DNA of 64,000 nt from Prevotella sp. (GTDB lineage Bacteria > Bacteroidota > Bacteroidia > Bacteroidales > Bacteroidaceae), in assembly GCA_016285075.1 (NCBI GenBank), contig JAEEQB010000002.1, positions 120,557 to 184,556 of the forward strand, in the 5' to 3' direction. Shown here piece after piece: positions 1-8,865 of the stretch. A program made the translations under genes and the position numbers. The first letter of the stretch is position 1. Each line of letters opens with the position of its first letter. The notes beneath the pieces were generated by a model. The model was not told the origin of the DNA and searched no databases. It saw only the letters and a list, made by a program, of their open reading frames with translations.

Positions 1-705
1 ACCATCGCCTTCGACGATAACCCCGGCTCGAAGTCTTACACCATCAACAAGCTGGAGCAGTTTACCCTCACGCCTCAGGTGGACTGGATTAAGGTAAGCA
101 CCAGTGGCAACACCCTCACCATCAGCGTTGACGAGAATGCTACTGGCGAGATGCGTTCAGGTAACATCCTCATTGAGGTGGGTGCGCTGAAGAGTACTAT
201 CACCGTGTCGCAGGCAGAGTTCGAGAAGGACATCCTGGGCGACTACGTCCTGACCTACGAATATGAAGAGGAAGGTCAAACAGTGAAAGCTACTGGCGAC
301 GCTACCCTCTACCAGGATGAGACTGGCATGTACATGAGGGTTGACCTCGGCTGGTGGCAGTTCACGGCACCTCTGCAGTACGATGAAAAGACGATGACCT
401 TCCTTTGGGAGAGCGGTGTGTTTATTGGTGACTATAAGGGGCGCTACTACATTGCTCCTATCTTCCTCGATGAAGAAATGAGGAGAAATACAGGTTACGC
501 TTCTGGCTATTTCGCGGAACTCACCATTTCTCATGACGAGAATGGTACTCATGGTCTGTGGCACGGTATCTTCGAAGATGATCCTACTGTACCCATTTCA
601 ATCTATCTCTATGCTTATAGTTCGATGGATTTCTCTGGCGAGACCGCTGTCGGTTATCTGGAGATTATGCAAAATGTGACCATGCAGAAGAAGACAAACA
701 AATAA
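1..705 (+). CDS. BACON-type lipoprotein, 5'-truncated
   Basis: The reading frame is open from the first base, so the N-terminus and any signal peptide lie outside the window. The visible part holds the end of a BACON-like beta-sandwich domain (pattern VDWIKVSTSGNTLTISVDEN, then a strand ending in ITVSQAE), followed by a C-terminal beta-rich domain of about 155 residues starting near DILGDYVLTYEY. BACON domains are common in surface lipoproteins of Bacteroidota and are thought to help bind carbohydrate or mucin; the binding role here is inferred. The next gene, 14 bases downstream on the same strand, is of the same kind, so the two are probably co-transcribed with an upstream SusCD system. The C-terminal domain is not recognised. 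Confidence 0.75.
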   Translation, partial: TIAFDDNPGSKSYTINKLEQFTLTPQVDWIKVSTSGNTLTISVDENATGEMRSGNILIEVGALKSTITVSQAEFEKDILGDYVLTYEYEEEGQTVKATGDATLYQDETGMYMRVDLGWWQFTAPLQYDEKTMTFLWESGVFIGDYKGRYYIAPIFLDEEMRRNTGYASGYFAELTISHDENGTHGLWHGIFEDDPTVPISIYLYAYSSMDFSGETAVGYLEIMQNVTMQKKTNK

Positions 706-725
706 CACTGAAAAGGTATATGATT

Positions 726-2153
726 ATGAAAAAGATATTCAGCTTTATCCTTTTGCTTGCAGGCGTGACGATGGTCACGTCCTGCGGCGAAGATGACGCC
801 ACATACACACCGGTAGAACCGCTGGAGATTGTTTCCAACAATGTGCTCTTCGAGACTGCTGGAGGTACAGGTACGATTACAGTCAAAGGCTCTGAGGCAC
901 TTACGGCTTCTACAGCAGCCCAGTGGCTGGCAGTTTCTGTCAGTGGCAACACCGTTACGGTGACTGCCCAGGAGAACCCCTCGCTCAGCGGCCGTTCTGC
1001 ACAGATTACGCTTACTGCTGGTGGCAAGACCGCCAAGGTGACGGCTACCCAGAAAGGTCTTGCCTATGGTGTGACCGAAGGCTTGAACTACGAAGTGGAT
1101 GATATGGAGAATGTGCTTGAAATGAATTTCTCCAATTCTCTGCCTGGTACGGTGACTTCGCTTGATGAGTGGATTGCTGCTACGCTTGAGGGAACCAGCT
1201 TGACCTTGAAGGTGGCTGAGAATTTCGACAAGAAGGCGCGTTTTGGTAAGGTGGTTGTGAAGAGTTCTGAATATTCCGACACCATCACTGTCTTACAGCG
1301 TCCTATGGTCTTCGAGGTGACCGAAAGTCAGCTTGACGGCAAAGACAACAAGGCACAGAACTTCGATGTGAAAATCCTTCACAGCAAGAAAGTGAGCCTG
1401 TCGAGAGATGTTGACTGGATTGGTGCGAAGTGGAAGAACGATTCTGTGCTTACCGTCTCCATCGCTGCCAATAAGGAAGGTCTGCTTCGCTCGGGACATC
1501 TCTTCGTGAAGAGCGGAAACGAGACAGAGCCCATTTTCATCGCCCAGTACAACTTCCTGCAGGAAGTGGCTTCCGATTATTACACGTTCTGGTATTTTGA
1601 TGCCAAAGCCAATGATTGGGATGGCATGTTGGCTGTTCTCAATCTGGAGGAACAGGTCATGTCGCTGTACCCGGATGAGAATACCATGTACTCCATACCT
1701 GTTGCTCTTGATCAGGAGAACAATGTACTTCTGGCTGGACCTTCCACAACGTTTGTCAGTACTTATGGCCCCTATTTCCTCTATTGGGTATGGATGACTG
1801 CATCCGGCTCATGGTCGGGCGTGGATAAACTCTACTCTGTTGGTGAGTTCGTCGTAGAAGAAGACGAAGAAGGCAATGTCTATTCTTCTATCTACTGGGG
1901 AGGCCAGATGGACGAGGAAAATGATATCGATGCCTGGGCCATCATGGCTGCGACGAGTGAGGGCCTGACCGAGGATAACGTTGCAGGATTCCTTGTGAGA
2001 TATTATTTTCCCCAGATGGAGAAATATGCGGCAGAACCCGATGGCGTGCGCGGCAAGACCGCTGTCAAGCCCTCCAAGAGTCACAAGCCCCTTCGTGCCA
2101 AAGGCGTGAAGAATCTGCAGAACCCGAAAAACCTGCAATATGTGCTGAGGTAA
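726..2153 (+). CDS. BACON-domain surface lipoprotein
   Basis: A predicted lipoprotein of 475 residues. The signal is MKKIFSF followed by a hydrophobic stretch and a VTSC lipobox at about residue 20. An in-frame ATG six bases earlier (720) is also possible; 726 was chosen because it gives the usual MKK start. Two or three BACON-like Ig-fold repeats follow (for example AAQWLAVSVSGNTVTVTAQE, and later DVDWIGAKWKNDSVLTVSI), then a beta-rich C-terminal domain of about 150 residues and a basic tail. It follows the truncated BACON gene closely and is last in its operon, as a strong terminator lies just downstream. It probably sits on the cell surface next to a SusCD importer encoded before the window. 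Its ligand is unknown. Confidence 0.75.
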   Translation: MKKIFSFILLLAGVTMVTSCGEDDATYTPVEPLEIVSNNVLFETAGGTGTITVKGSEALTASTAAQWLAVSVSGNTVTVTAQENPSLSGRSAQITLTAGGKTAKVTATQKGLAYGVTEGLNYEVDDMENVLEMNFSNSLPGTVTSLDEWIAATLEGTSLTLKVAENFDKKARFGKVVVKSSEYSDTITVLQRPMVFEVTESQLDGKDNKAQNFDVKILHSKKVSLSRDVDWIGAKWKNDSVLTVSIAANKEGLLRSGHLFVKSGNETEPIFIAQYNFLQEVASDYYTFWYFDAKANDWDGMLAVLNLEEQVMSLYPDENTMYSIPVALDQENNVLLAGPSTTFVSTYGPYFLYWVWMTASGSWSGVDKLYSVGEFVVEEDEEGNVYSSIYWGGQMDEENDIDAWAIMAATSEGLTEDNVAGFLVRYYFPQMEKYAAEPDGVRGKTAVKPSKSHKPLRAKGVKNLQNPKNLQYVLR

Positions 2154-2179
2154 ACCATTCTTTCCGTATAATCAAATTG

Positions 2180-2219
2180 ACTGGGCGCAAGAAAATTGCG
2201 CCCAGTTGTTATTTTTTTA
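2180..2219 (+). terminator. Rho-independent terminator after the BACON operon
   Basis: A perfect 10-bp stem (CTGGGCGCAA / TTGCGCCCAG) with a GAAAA loop is followed by TTGTTATTTTTTT. It separates the BACON lipoprotein genes from the next SusCD operon. Confidence 0.85.
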
Positions 2220-2227
2220 TAATTTTA

Positions 2228-2259
2228 CTTGTCTAATTGAAAAATTAGTCGTACATTTG
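2228..2259 (+). promoter_or_regulatory. Bacteroidota-type promoter for the SusCD operon
   Basis: A -7 box TACATTTG at 2252-2259 exactly matches TAnnTTTG. A CTTG at 2228-2231 stands 20 bases upstream as the -33 box. A 6-bp inverted repeat (CTAATT gaaa AATTAG, 2233-2248) lies between the two boxes where a repressor could bind; that role is inference. The transcript would have a leader of about 80 nt. Confidence 0.6.
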
Positions 2260-2343
2260 CGCCAATTTGTAAGAGAATACGTTAGAGTTATGGCAATAAT
2301 TCACATATTTATATAATAATAACAACAAAACGAGAGAGATTTT

Positions 2344-5300
2344 ATGAAAAGACTAACAATGTTTTTGGCCGCGCTGCTGCTAACAGTGCTTTCAGCGACG
2401 GCTCAAACGAAAGTTACGGGTATCGTAGTATCTCAGGAAGACAATCAACCAGTGGTTGGTGTGTCTGTTCTTGTCGTAGGTACGAACGTAGGAACCGTGA
2501 CAGGTGCTGACGGTCGCTTCTCGCTGACCGTTCCTCAGGGTAAGTCTCAGCTCCGCTTCACTTACGTGGGTATGGAGACGCTGGAAGTGAGTGCTCGCCC
2601 GCAGATGCGTATCGTCCTCCGCAACGGCGATACCAATCTGGATGAGATTGTGGTCACTGCTATGGGTATCTCGCGTCAGCAGAAGACGCTGGGTTATTCG
2701 GCTCAGACCCTTGACAACGAGGATTTGACCTTGGGTAAGCTCAATGATGTCACCTCGGCTCTCGCCGGTAAGGTAGCTGGTGTGCAGATCAGTTCTAACT
2801 CATCCGACCCTGGTTCTGCCAACTCGGTCTTTATCCGCGGTATCAGTTCTATTAACGGTAACAACCAGCCGCTCTACGTAGTGGACGGTGTGCCCCTCGT
2901 GAACTCCGTGACCACGCTGATGCAGCACACCATGTCAATGGGTGGTATTTCCAATCTGAACCCCAACGACATTGAGTCGATGACGGTGCTGAAGGGTGCA
3001 GCTGCTACTGCCATTTACGGTAGCCGCGCCGCCAACGGTGTCATCGTAATCACTACAAAAAACGGTAAGAAGGGCGATGCACGCAACTTCACCATTTCCT
3101 ACGACGGTGGCGTTCAGGCTCGTGTCGTCAGCATACTGCCTGAGTTCCAGAACAAGTACGGACAAGGATGGAACGGAACGCAGACCTTCATTGAGAACGG
3201 TTCGTGGGGTCCTGAAATGGACGGTTCCTACCAGACTTTTGGCCCTATCTGGGACTATCAGCAGTTGGCTCACAAGTACTCACCCGTTGAAGACAACGTG
3301 AAGGACTTCTTCAAGACTGGTATAAACACCAACCACAGCGTCTCACTGAGTGGCATGAGCGACGATACCAAGATGACTTATTACCTGAGCTACGGTTATA
3401 CCTATGACAACGGTATCCTGCCTGGCGATAATGACACTTACAATCGTAATACCATTGCCTATCGTGGCAGCTACCAGGCTACTGACTGGTTCAAACTCTC
3501 ATCGAATGTGAACTTTGCAACGGCCAGCACAAACACCGTCGGCTCGTTCCAGGGTGCTTCGTTCATTGACGGTATTCTCGAGTTCCCGCGCGACATGTCG
3601 CTTGTTGACCACAAGGATTTGAGCAATGCTTTCAACACCCCCGAGGCTTGGCTGACGCCTTACGGCATTACCAACCCCTACTGGGCTATCGAGAACAACT
3701 ACAATCATAATGATACCAAGCAAGTGAACGGTAAGATTCAGGCTGACATCAATCCTATAAAGAATGTGACTCTGACCTATCGCTTCGGTTTCGACTATAC
3801 CGACTACGATGTCAAGATGGGTGAGCCACGCATCAACCTTGACGATGCCAAGATTATCGACGACATGGGTTATCCCCCCTCGAGCATGAACCAGGACGGT
3901 TACGTTTGGTCGCGCTACCTGCGCCGCTACGAGCTCAACCACGACTTCCTGGTCAACTGGCAAGACAAGTTCATTGACCAGAAGCTTGATGTGAACCTCA
4001 ATGCTGGTGTGAATATGTGTGAGCGCTATCAGACCTATCAGACCAGCGAGACCGACAAGCTGACCTTTGAGACCGGCTTCTGGGACCTCTCGAATGGTGC
4101 CACGAAGACCACGCTGGCTGAGAGCCAGTGGAAGCGCCGTCTCGTAGGCCTCTTTGGCGACGTCACCTTCGGTTGGGACGAAATGCTCTATCTCGACCTA
4201 ACGGCACGTAATGACTGGTCGTCAACCCTTCCCTTAGAGAAGAACAACTATTTTTATGCTGGTGCCACGCTGAGCTGGATCTTCACGAAACTCATCCCCA
4301 AGAACAACATTCTGAACTTTGGTAAGGTGCGTCTGGCTTATGGTAAGACCGGTAACGATGCCAACGTCTACCTGACCAGCGCTAAGTATGAGCAGGCTTT
4401 CTCGTCTGGCTATTACAGCGGCTCGGGTATCAACTTCCCGCTCTCGGGTGTCAACGCTTTCCAGGCTACGAACACCATCGGCAGTTCCAGCCTGAAGCCA
4501 GAGATGACCACTGAGTTTGAGGTGGGTACAAACCTCTCGTTCTTCGACAATCGCATCAACGTTGACTTCTCGTTCTACAACCGCGTGACCAAGGACCAGA
4601 TCTTTGAACTGCCTGTTGACCCCGCCACAGGTTATCAGCGCATGGTGACCAACTTTGGTGAGGTTCGCAACCGTGGTATTGAGTTGCTTGTCAACACGAC
4701 TCCCGTCCGTACCAAGGACTTCCGCTGGGATTTGGGCTTCAACTTCTCAAAGAACGACAACAAGGTGCTCTCCATGCCCGAGGGACTTGATGGTGGTAAG
4801 ACCACTATCCAACGCTTCTCGGCTGGTAGCGATGCTATCTACGCCTACGCCGAAGAGGGTAAACCCATGGGTGAATTCTACACCTATCTTCCCCAGTATA
4901 CCAGCGACGGTAAGATTATCGTTGACGGTAATGGCCAGCCCGTGCTGAGCACGCAGGTGGAAGACACCGGCAAGAACTTCAACAACGATTGGACTGGCGG
5001 TGTTACCACAGCCGTCTCTTATAAGGGTGTTTCACTGAGCGCTGCCCTCGATATCCGTAAGGGTGGTTATATGTTCTCGCGTACGAAGAACCTCATGCAG
5101 TTCACTGGTAACGGCAACGTGACCACCTACAACGACCGTCGTCCGTTTATCATCCCCAACTCAGTTGTGAACGTCGGCACTGCCGAGGCTCCTGAGTATG
5201 TGGAGAACACCACTCCTATCTATCTGAACAACAGCAGCTATCAGGACTGGTGCAACGATTACGGATTCAGCCAGGGTGGCGAGTTCTACCTGTTGGACCG

Positions 5301-5550
5301 TTCGTTCGTAAAGCTTCGTAACATTACGCTCAGCTACGCATTCCCGAAGGCCATTGCAAGCAAGCTCTACCTGAGCGACCTGACTCTCTCGCTGTTCTGC
5401 AACAACGTGTTCACTTGGACAGCCAGCGACAACTATTACATTGATCCTGAGACCAACTCTTACGGCAACGACCTGACTGGTCTGTTTGGCGAGCTTTACT
5501 CAAATCCCGCCTGCCGCACGTTCGGTTTCAACGTAGGTGTTAAATTCTAA
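2344..5550 (+). CDS. SusC/RagA-family TonB-dependent outer-membrane receptor
   Basis: A 1068-residue receptor that would import a large ligand across the outer membrane using TonB energy. After a signal peptide ending in SATAQ come a carboxypeptidase-like regulatory domain (about residues 22-100; VTGIVVSQEDNQPVVGVSV), the plug domain (about 115-230, with the SusC signature FIRGISSINGNNQPLYVVDG and IYGSRAANGVIVITTK), and a long beta-barrel ending in the aromatic strand TFGFNVGVKF. Length and motif order are normal for SusC. The SusD partner starts 20 bases downstream, so the pair should form a pedal-bin importer. The substrate cannot be read from the sequence, and no glycoside hydrolase lies in this operon. 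Confidence 0.93.
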   Translation: MKRLTMFLAALLLTVLSATAQTKVTGIVVSQEDNQPVVGVSVLVVGTNVGTVTGADGRFSLTVPQGKSQLRFTYVGMETLEVSARPQMRIVLRNGDTNLDEIVVTAMGISRQQKTLGYSAQTLDNEDLTLGKLNDVTSALAGKVAGVQISSNSSDPGSANSVFIRGISSINGNNQPLYVVDGVPLVNSVTTLMQHTMSMGGISNLNPNDIESMTVLKGAAATAIYGSRAANGVIVITTKNGKKGDARNFTISYDGGVQARVVSILPEFQNKYGQGWNGTQTFIENGSWGPEMDGSYQTFGPIWDYQQLAHKYSPVEDNVKDFFKTGINTNHSVSLSGMSDDTKMTYYLSYGYTYDNGILPGDNDTYNRNTIAYRGSYQATDWFKLSSNVNFATASTNTVGSFQGASFIDGILEFPRDMSLVDHKDLSNAFNTPEAWLTPYGITNPYWAIENNYNHNDTKQVNGKIQADINPIKNVTLTYRFGFDYTDYDVKMGEPRINLDDAKIIDDMGYPPSSMNQDGYVWSRYLRRYELNHDFLVNWQDKFIDQKLDVNLNAGVNMCERYQTYQTSETDKLTFETGFWDLSNGATKTTLAESQWKRRLVGLFGDVTFGWDEMLYLDLTARNDWSSTLPLEKNNYFYAGATLSWIFTKLIPKNNILNFGKVRLAYGKTGNDANVYLTSAKYEQAFSSGYYSGSGINFPLSGVNAFQATNTIGSSSLKPEMTTEFEVGTNLSFFDNRINVDFSFYNRVTKDQIFELPVDPATGYQRMVTNFGEVRNRGIELLVNTTPVRTKDFRWDLGFNFSKNDNKVLSMPEGLDGGKTTIQRFSAGSDAIYAYAEEGKPMGEFYTYLPQYTSDGKIIVDGNGQPVLSTQVEDTGKNFNNDWTGGVTTAVSYKGVSLSAALDIRKGGYMFSRTKNLMQFTGNGNVTTYNDRRPFIIPNSVVNVGTAEAPEYVENTTPIYLNNSSYQDWCNDYGFSQGGEFYLLDRSFVKLRNITLSYAFPKAIASKLYLSDLTLSLFCNNVFTWTASDNYYIDPETNSYGNDLTGLFGELYSNPACRTFGFNVGVKF

Positions 5551-5570
5551 TTGAGAAGGAGGACAAACGT

Positions 5571-7064
5571 ATGAAGAAATTAGCAATTATATCTGCAATC
5601 ATCCTGGGACTGGGTACAACGTCATGCGACAGCTATCTGGACATCAACCAGGATCCTAACTCGCCGGCCGAGAAGGACGTTACCTCGTCTATGCTGCTGC
5701 CGGCAGCTGAAATGAACCTGGCCGACAGCTATGGCAACTACTTGCGCATTGTCGGCGGCTACCTTTCCGAGCACTATGCACAGTACTTTGGTACGAGCAA
5801 CTACATTGACTACTCCCAGTTCCAGATGAAGGCCACACGTCCAAGCAGCTGCTACCAACAGTTGAACAGTCGTGCGCTGAAGAGTCTGGAGAGCATTCGC
5901 CAGAAGAGCGAGACTGCCGAGGACTGGGGCTCTTACCTGGCAGCTACGACACTGCGCGCCTTTATCTATCAGGCACTGGTCGATGCTTTCGGCGAACTGC
6001 CTTATACTGAGGCCATGGATGCCAGCATCCCGCAGCCCAAGTACGATGAGGGTAATGTCATCTATGCCGGCATCCTGAAGGAACTGGACGACGCTCTGGC
6101 TAAGGTCAGCCCCACCGATGCTGTCGCTCAGAACTTCCTTTTCCCGGGCGAAAATGCCACGGCATGGATTCAGTTCGCCAAGGCTCTGAAGCTGAAAATC
6201 CTGACTCGTGAGAGTGGTGTGGTGAGCGAGGCTAACAGCCAGATTGCTGCTCTTGTCAGCGAGAACGATTTCCCTGCTGGCGATGTGGCTTTCGCAGGCT
6301 GCTGGGCCAACGAGCAGTATCAGGCCAACCCCTTCTACTCTGAGGAGCTGTCGCCCTGGAAGAGCCAGGATAACGTCATCGCCAACCTGGCCATCGTCGG
6401 AACGATGCAGACCTCTGCCTACACTGACCCCCGCCTGGCAGCATGGTTCAAGCCCAATGACAAGGGTGAATACACCGGCGGTATCTCTGGCACGAATTTC
6501 TCTACTTCGACAGCCTATAAGGCTGCTTACTGGTGTCGTCCTGCTGATACGTACAACACCCCCGTCCAGCTGCTGAGCCGTGCCGAAGTGGAGTTCTTCA
6601 TTGCCGAGTACTATGCCAAGCAGAACAACGCTGCCCAGGCCCAGGCTCACTACAATGCTGCCATCGAGGCCAGCTTTGCTACAGCCGGCGTAAGCGGTGC
6701 TGAGGGCTACCTTGCCCAGCGTCCTTACAACCAGAGCAACTGGAAGGAGTGCATTGGTATCTCCAAGTGGATTGCCCTGGCAGGCATCAACGGCTACGAG
6801 GCTTGGTGCGAGATGCGCCGTCTGGACTATCCCGCCTTCAGCGAAACCAACGACAAGGCTTTCTACGATGGCGAGAAGGATTCTTCTTACGCCCCGGATA
6901 ACTATAAGCCTGGTACGCTTTATACTCCCTATATGGTGGATGGCGGCGTAGGTCCCGGCAAGCTGTTGGAGCGCTGGCCCTATGCAGAGAGTTCTTCAGC
7001 TCGCAACTCTAATACTCCTAAATTCAAGGGCTTCCTCACACCCATATTCTGGGCTGCAAACTAA
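5571..7064 (+). CDS. SusD-like surface lipoprotein (SusD-like_2 type)
   Basis: A 497-residue lipoprotein that would cap the preceding SusC barrel and bind its ligand at the cell surface. The lipobox is TTSC near residue 19, followed by DSYLDINQDPNSPAEKD, the usual N-terminal motif of the SusD-like_2 subgroup. Most of the chain is helical (TPR-like), and the C-terminus carries the WKECIGISKWIALAGINGYE region typical of the group. An unusually good Shine-Dalgarno (AAGGAGG, 5557-5563) precedes the ATG, which is uncommon in Bacteroidota and supports this start. It is co-transcribed with the SusC gene and two small lipoprotein genes. The substrate is unknown. Confidence 0.92.
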   Translation: MKKLAIISAIILGLGTTSCDSYLDINQDPNSPAEKDVTSSMLLPAAEMNLADSYGNYLRIVGGYLSEHYAQYFGTSNYIDYSQFQMKATRPSSCYQQLNSRALKSLESIRQKSETAEDWGSYLAATTLRAFIYQALVDAFGELPYTEAMDASIPQPKYDEGNVIYAGILKELDDALAKVSPTDAVAQNFLFPGENATAWIQFAKALKLKILTRESGVVSEANSQIAALVSENDFPAGDVAFAGCWANEQYQANPFYSEELSPWKSQDNVIANLAIVGTMQTSAYTDPRLAAWFKPNDKGEYTGGISGTNFSTSTAYKAAYWCRPADTYNTPVQLLSRAEVEFFIAEYYAKQNNAAQAQAHYNAAIEASFATAGVSGAEGYLAQRPYNQSNWKECIGISKWIALAGINGYEAWCEMRRLDYPAFSETNDKAFYDGEKDSSYAPDNYKPGTLYTPYMVDGGVGPGKLLERWPYAESSSARNSNTPKFKGFLTPIFWAAN

Positions 7065-7093
7065 ATGGTTCAACATTTAAAACAGAAGAGACA

Positions 7094-7795
7094 ATGAAAA
7101 AGATATTCTATTTTGTAATGATGGCCTTGTCAGCAGTGACGCTGACGAGCTGCGGTGATGACGAGTCGGAAGGACTGACCGATGTCATCTACTATCCGCA
7201 CCTGACCATCACTGGCGACGAGTTCTATATCTCGCCCATTGGCCAGCCTTATAACGATGAAGGCTGCAAGGCTACCTTGAATAGCGAGGACTTCACCTCC
7301 AACGTGCGCGTGACTGGTCTTGACGCTATTGACATCAACACTGCAGGACTCTACACCGTCACCTATACAGCTACCAGCCCCGACGGCTATACCATGTCTA
7401 CCAGGCGTACAGTGGCTGTCTGCGACCCCACAATTACGACTGATATTACAGGTTCCTACACCACACAGGCAGGCACCTATCGTCTGAGACAGGGAGCAGA
7501 GGTTCCATACGTCGGCTTTACCTGCTCTTTCCGTAAGGCAGCTCCTGGCATCTTCTACTGCTCCGACATGCTCGCTGGTTACTACGACCAGCGTGCAGGA
7601 TATGGTAAAAACTATGCCCTTGCTGGTTACGTACAGCTCCTGGCTGACGGTACGATAAAGGCTCTTAGCGGCAAAGTACCCGGCTGGAATGACTCTTACG
7701 ATGATTTCGTTGATGGAAAGTATGATGCTGAGACTGGCACCATTTCCTTCGACTGCGTCTACGCTGGCATGGATTTCTTTGTTGTATTGCAATAA
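7094..7795 (+). CDS. Small Ig-like lipoprotein of a SusCD operon (BT_2262/DUF5012-like)
   Basis: A 233-residue lipoprotein with an MKKIFYF signal and an LTSC lipobox near residue 19. The first half (about 30-120) is an Ig-like fold resembling DUF5011/DUF5012 domains (GCKATLNSEDFTSNVRVTG ... TAGLYTVTYTATSPDGY). The second half is beta-rich with many aromatic residues. Proteins of this build are common in SusCD operons of the SusD-like_2 type and are expected on the cell surface. It starts 29 bases after the SusD gene, clearly in the same transcript. The family assignment comes from remembered patterns and is tentative; no enzymatic motif is seen. Confidence 0.7.
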   Translation: MKKIFYFVMMALSAVTLTSCGDDESEGLTDVIYYPHLTITGDEFYISPIGQPYNDEGCKATLNSEDFTSNVRVTGLDAIDINTAGLYTVTYTATSPDGYTMSTRRTVAVCDPTITTDITGSYTTQAGTYRLRQGAEVPYVGFTCSFRKAAPGIFYCSDMLAGYYDQRAGYGKNYALAGYVQLLADGTIKALSGKVPGWNDSYDDFVDGKYDAETGTISFDCVYAGMDFFVVLQ

Positions 7796-7817
7796 AACTA
7801 TTAAAACAGATTTCAAA

Positions 7818-8372
7818 ATGAAGAAAATAGCATATTTCATTTGCTCGCTCCTCGTTGGTGTGGCTCTAACCTCATGCGAGAAGGACGAGATAGGTGGAAC
7901 AGAGACTGAGGCTACTGCCGGACAGTGGTACGTCACCGTCGACGGTGCCGATGAGAATGGCAATGTCGTCGAGAAATTTACAGACCTCTATGGATTAGGG
8001 CGTGTACTGATGCTCACCACCAATACGGCTGCTAACACCCCCAACGAGATGATAGTAACCGACCTGGGCAACTTCTGGGATTTCAAGGTGAAGGTGAGCT
8101 GCGACCAGCAGGGTAAGACCTTCCAGACCAACACCAGCGAGAACAACAACCTGGTTGAGGACTACGAGGACATCAATGTCAGCATCACAGGTGGCAAGAT
8201 TATTCCGCAGGCAGGTCGTCAGAACAATGGATCGCCCGCAGACAGCATCGTGTTCTACGTGACGTTCAGCGATGATCTTACCGATGAGGGGGTACCCACT
8301 CCCCAGGCCTATGGATTTGCCAAGTACAAGGTGAGTGGCATCCGCTACAGCGGACTTGTTGAGAACGACTAA
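7818..8372 (+). CDS. Small lipoprotein, last gene of the SusCD operon
   Basis: A 184-residue lipoprotein starting MKKIAYFICSLL, with an LTSC lipobox near residue 20 and an acidic stretch right after it (EKDEIGGTETEA), which resembles a surface-export signal. The rest is predicted beta-rich (GQWYVTVDGADENGNVVEKF). The frame is open further upstream, back to 7689, but the ATG at 7818 places the signal peptide correctly. It resembles the lipid-binding/putative hydrolase lipoproteins (Lipid_bd family) often found last in such operons; this is a weak call. It lies 22 bases after the Ig-like lipoprotein gene and is followed by a strong terminator. Confidence 0.65.
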   Translation: MKKIAYFICSLLVGVALTSCEKDEIGGTETEATAGQWYVTVDGADENGNVVEKFTDLYGLGRVLMLTTNTAANTPNEMIVTDLGNFWDFKVKVSCDQQGKTFQTNTSENNNLVEDYEDINVSITGGKIIPQAGRQNNGSPADSIVFYVTFSDDLTDEGVPTPQAYGFAKYKVSGIRYSGLVEND

Positions 8373-8446
8373 TTCTCCAGACTACAGACAGCAGACTATA
8401 GACTGTTGAAAGAAGATTGTAGACTATAGACTGTAAATCATAGAAG

Positions 8447-8481
8447 AAAAGGCGTTTCCCGTACAGGAAACGCCTTTTCTT
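8447..8481 (+). terminator. Terminator of the first SusCD operon
   Basis: A 13-bp perfect stem (AAAAGGCGTTTCC / GGAAACGCCTTTT) with a 6-nt loop, ending in a T run. The A and T runs on both sides let it work in both directions. Just before it, two copies of AGACTATAGACTGT lie at 8393-8406 and 8421-8434. Confidence 0.85.
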
Positions 8482-8512
8482 GTTCACACATTTGTGCGGT
8501 GAGGCCTCCCGT

Positions 8513-8593
8513 AGTAGTCATCGTTCGAGGACGTATCCGACGGACATAGCACTCGCAGTAGTCATCGTTCGAGGACGTATCAGACGGGCATAG
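8513..8593. repeat. Two 37-bp direct repeats, period 44
   Basis: The copies are 8513-8549 and 8557-8593. The first 25 bases are identical and contain CATCGTTCGAGGACGTATC; two mismatches occur in the last 12. No open frame uses them. They open the non-coding island between the SusCD operon and the nitroreductase gene. Confidence 0.85.
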
Positions 8594-8612
8594 AGTGCGT
8601 AGCTCTTAGAAA

Positions 8613-8700
8613 GTCAGCCCGTAGCAAAGTGTGAGTCAGCCCGTAGCAAAGCAGGAGCCAGCCCGTAGCAAAGCGGGAGTCAGCCCGTAGCAAAGAGGGA
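8613..8700. repeat. Tandem repeat, four 22-bp units
   Basis: The units start at 8613, 8635, 8657 and 8679. Each has a conserved 16-17 base core (CAGCCCGTAGCAAAG) and a variable last five bases. There are no spacers, so it is not a CRISPR array. Confidence 0.9.
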
Positions 8701-8725
8701 TGAAGGTGCGAGGTAAAAAGAATTC

Positions 8726-8769
8726 GGCGGCCGCCCTCGTCAATGCGGGCGGCCGCCCTTATCAATGCG
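8726..8769. repeat. Tandem repeat, two 22-bp GC-rich units
   Basis: Units at 8726-8747 and 8748-8769 share GGCGGCCGCCCT and TCAATGCG, with two differences. Each contains the palindrome GGCGGCCGCC. The period equals that of the neighbouring four-unit repeat although the sequence is unrelated. Confidence 0.8.
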
Positions 8770-8865
8770 AGCGGGTGACCGTGTATATAAGTGCGCCCGC
8801 CCGTAACCGATTTTTATACTGTGAATTGTTCTTCAGGTATAAATCCTCGCTTTTACTGTATATTC

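Larger units (their letters stand above)
8373..8865. other. Non-coding repeat island between convergent genes
   Basis: This gap of about 490 bases between the plus-strand lipoprotein gene and the minus-strand nitroreductase gene holds the terminator and three sets of direct or tandem repeats. The frames crossing it are short and made of the repeats themselves, so no gene is called. Confidence 0.75.

Noticed and set aside
5622..6650. A 342-codon open frame on the minus strand inside the SusD gene
   Set aside because: Mirror of a well-supported SusD protein; no signal, motif or promoter.
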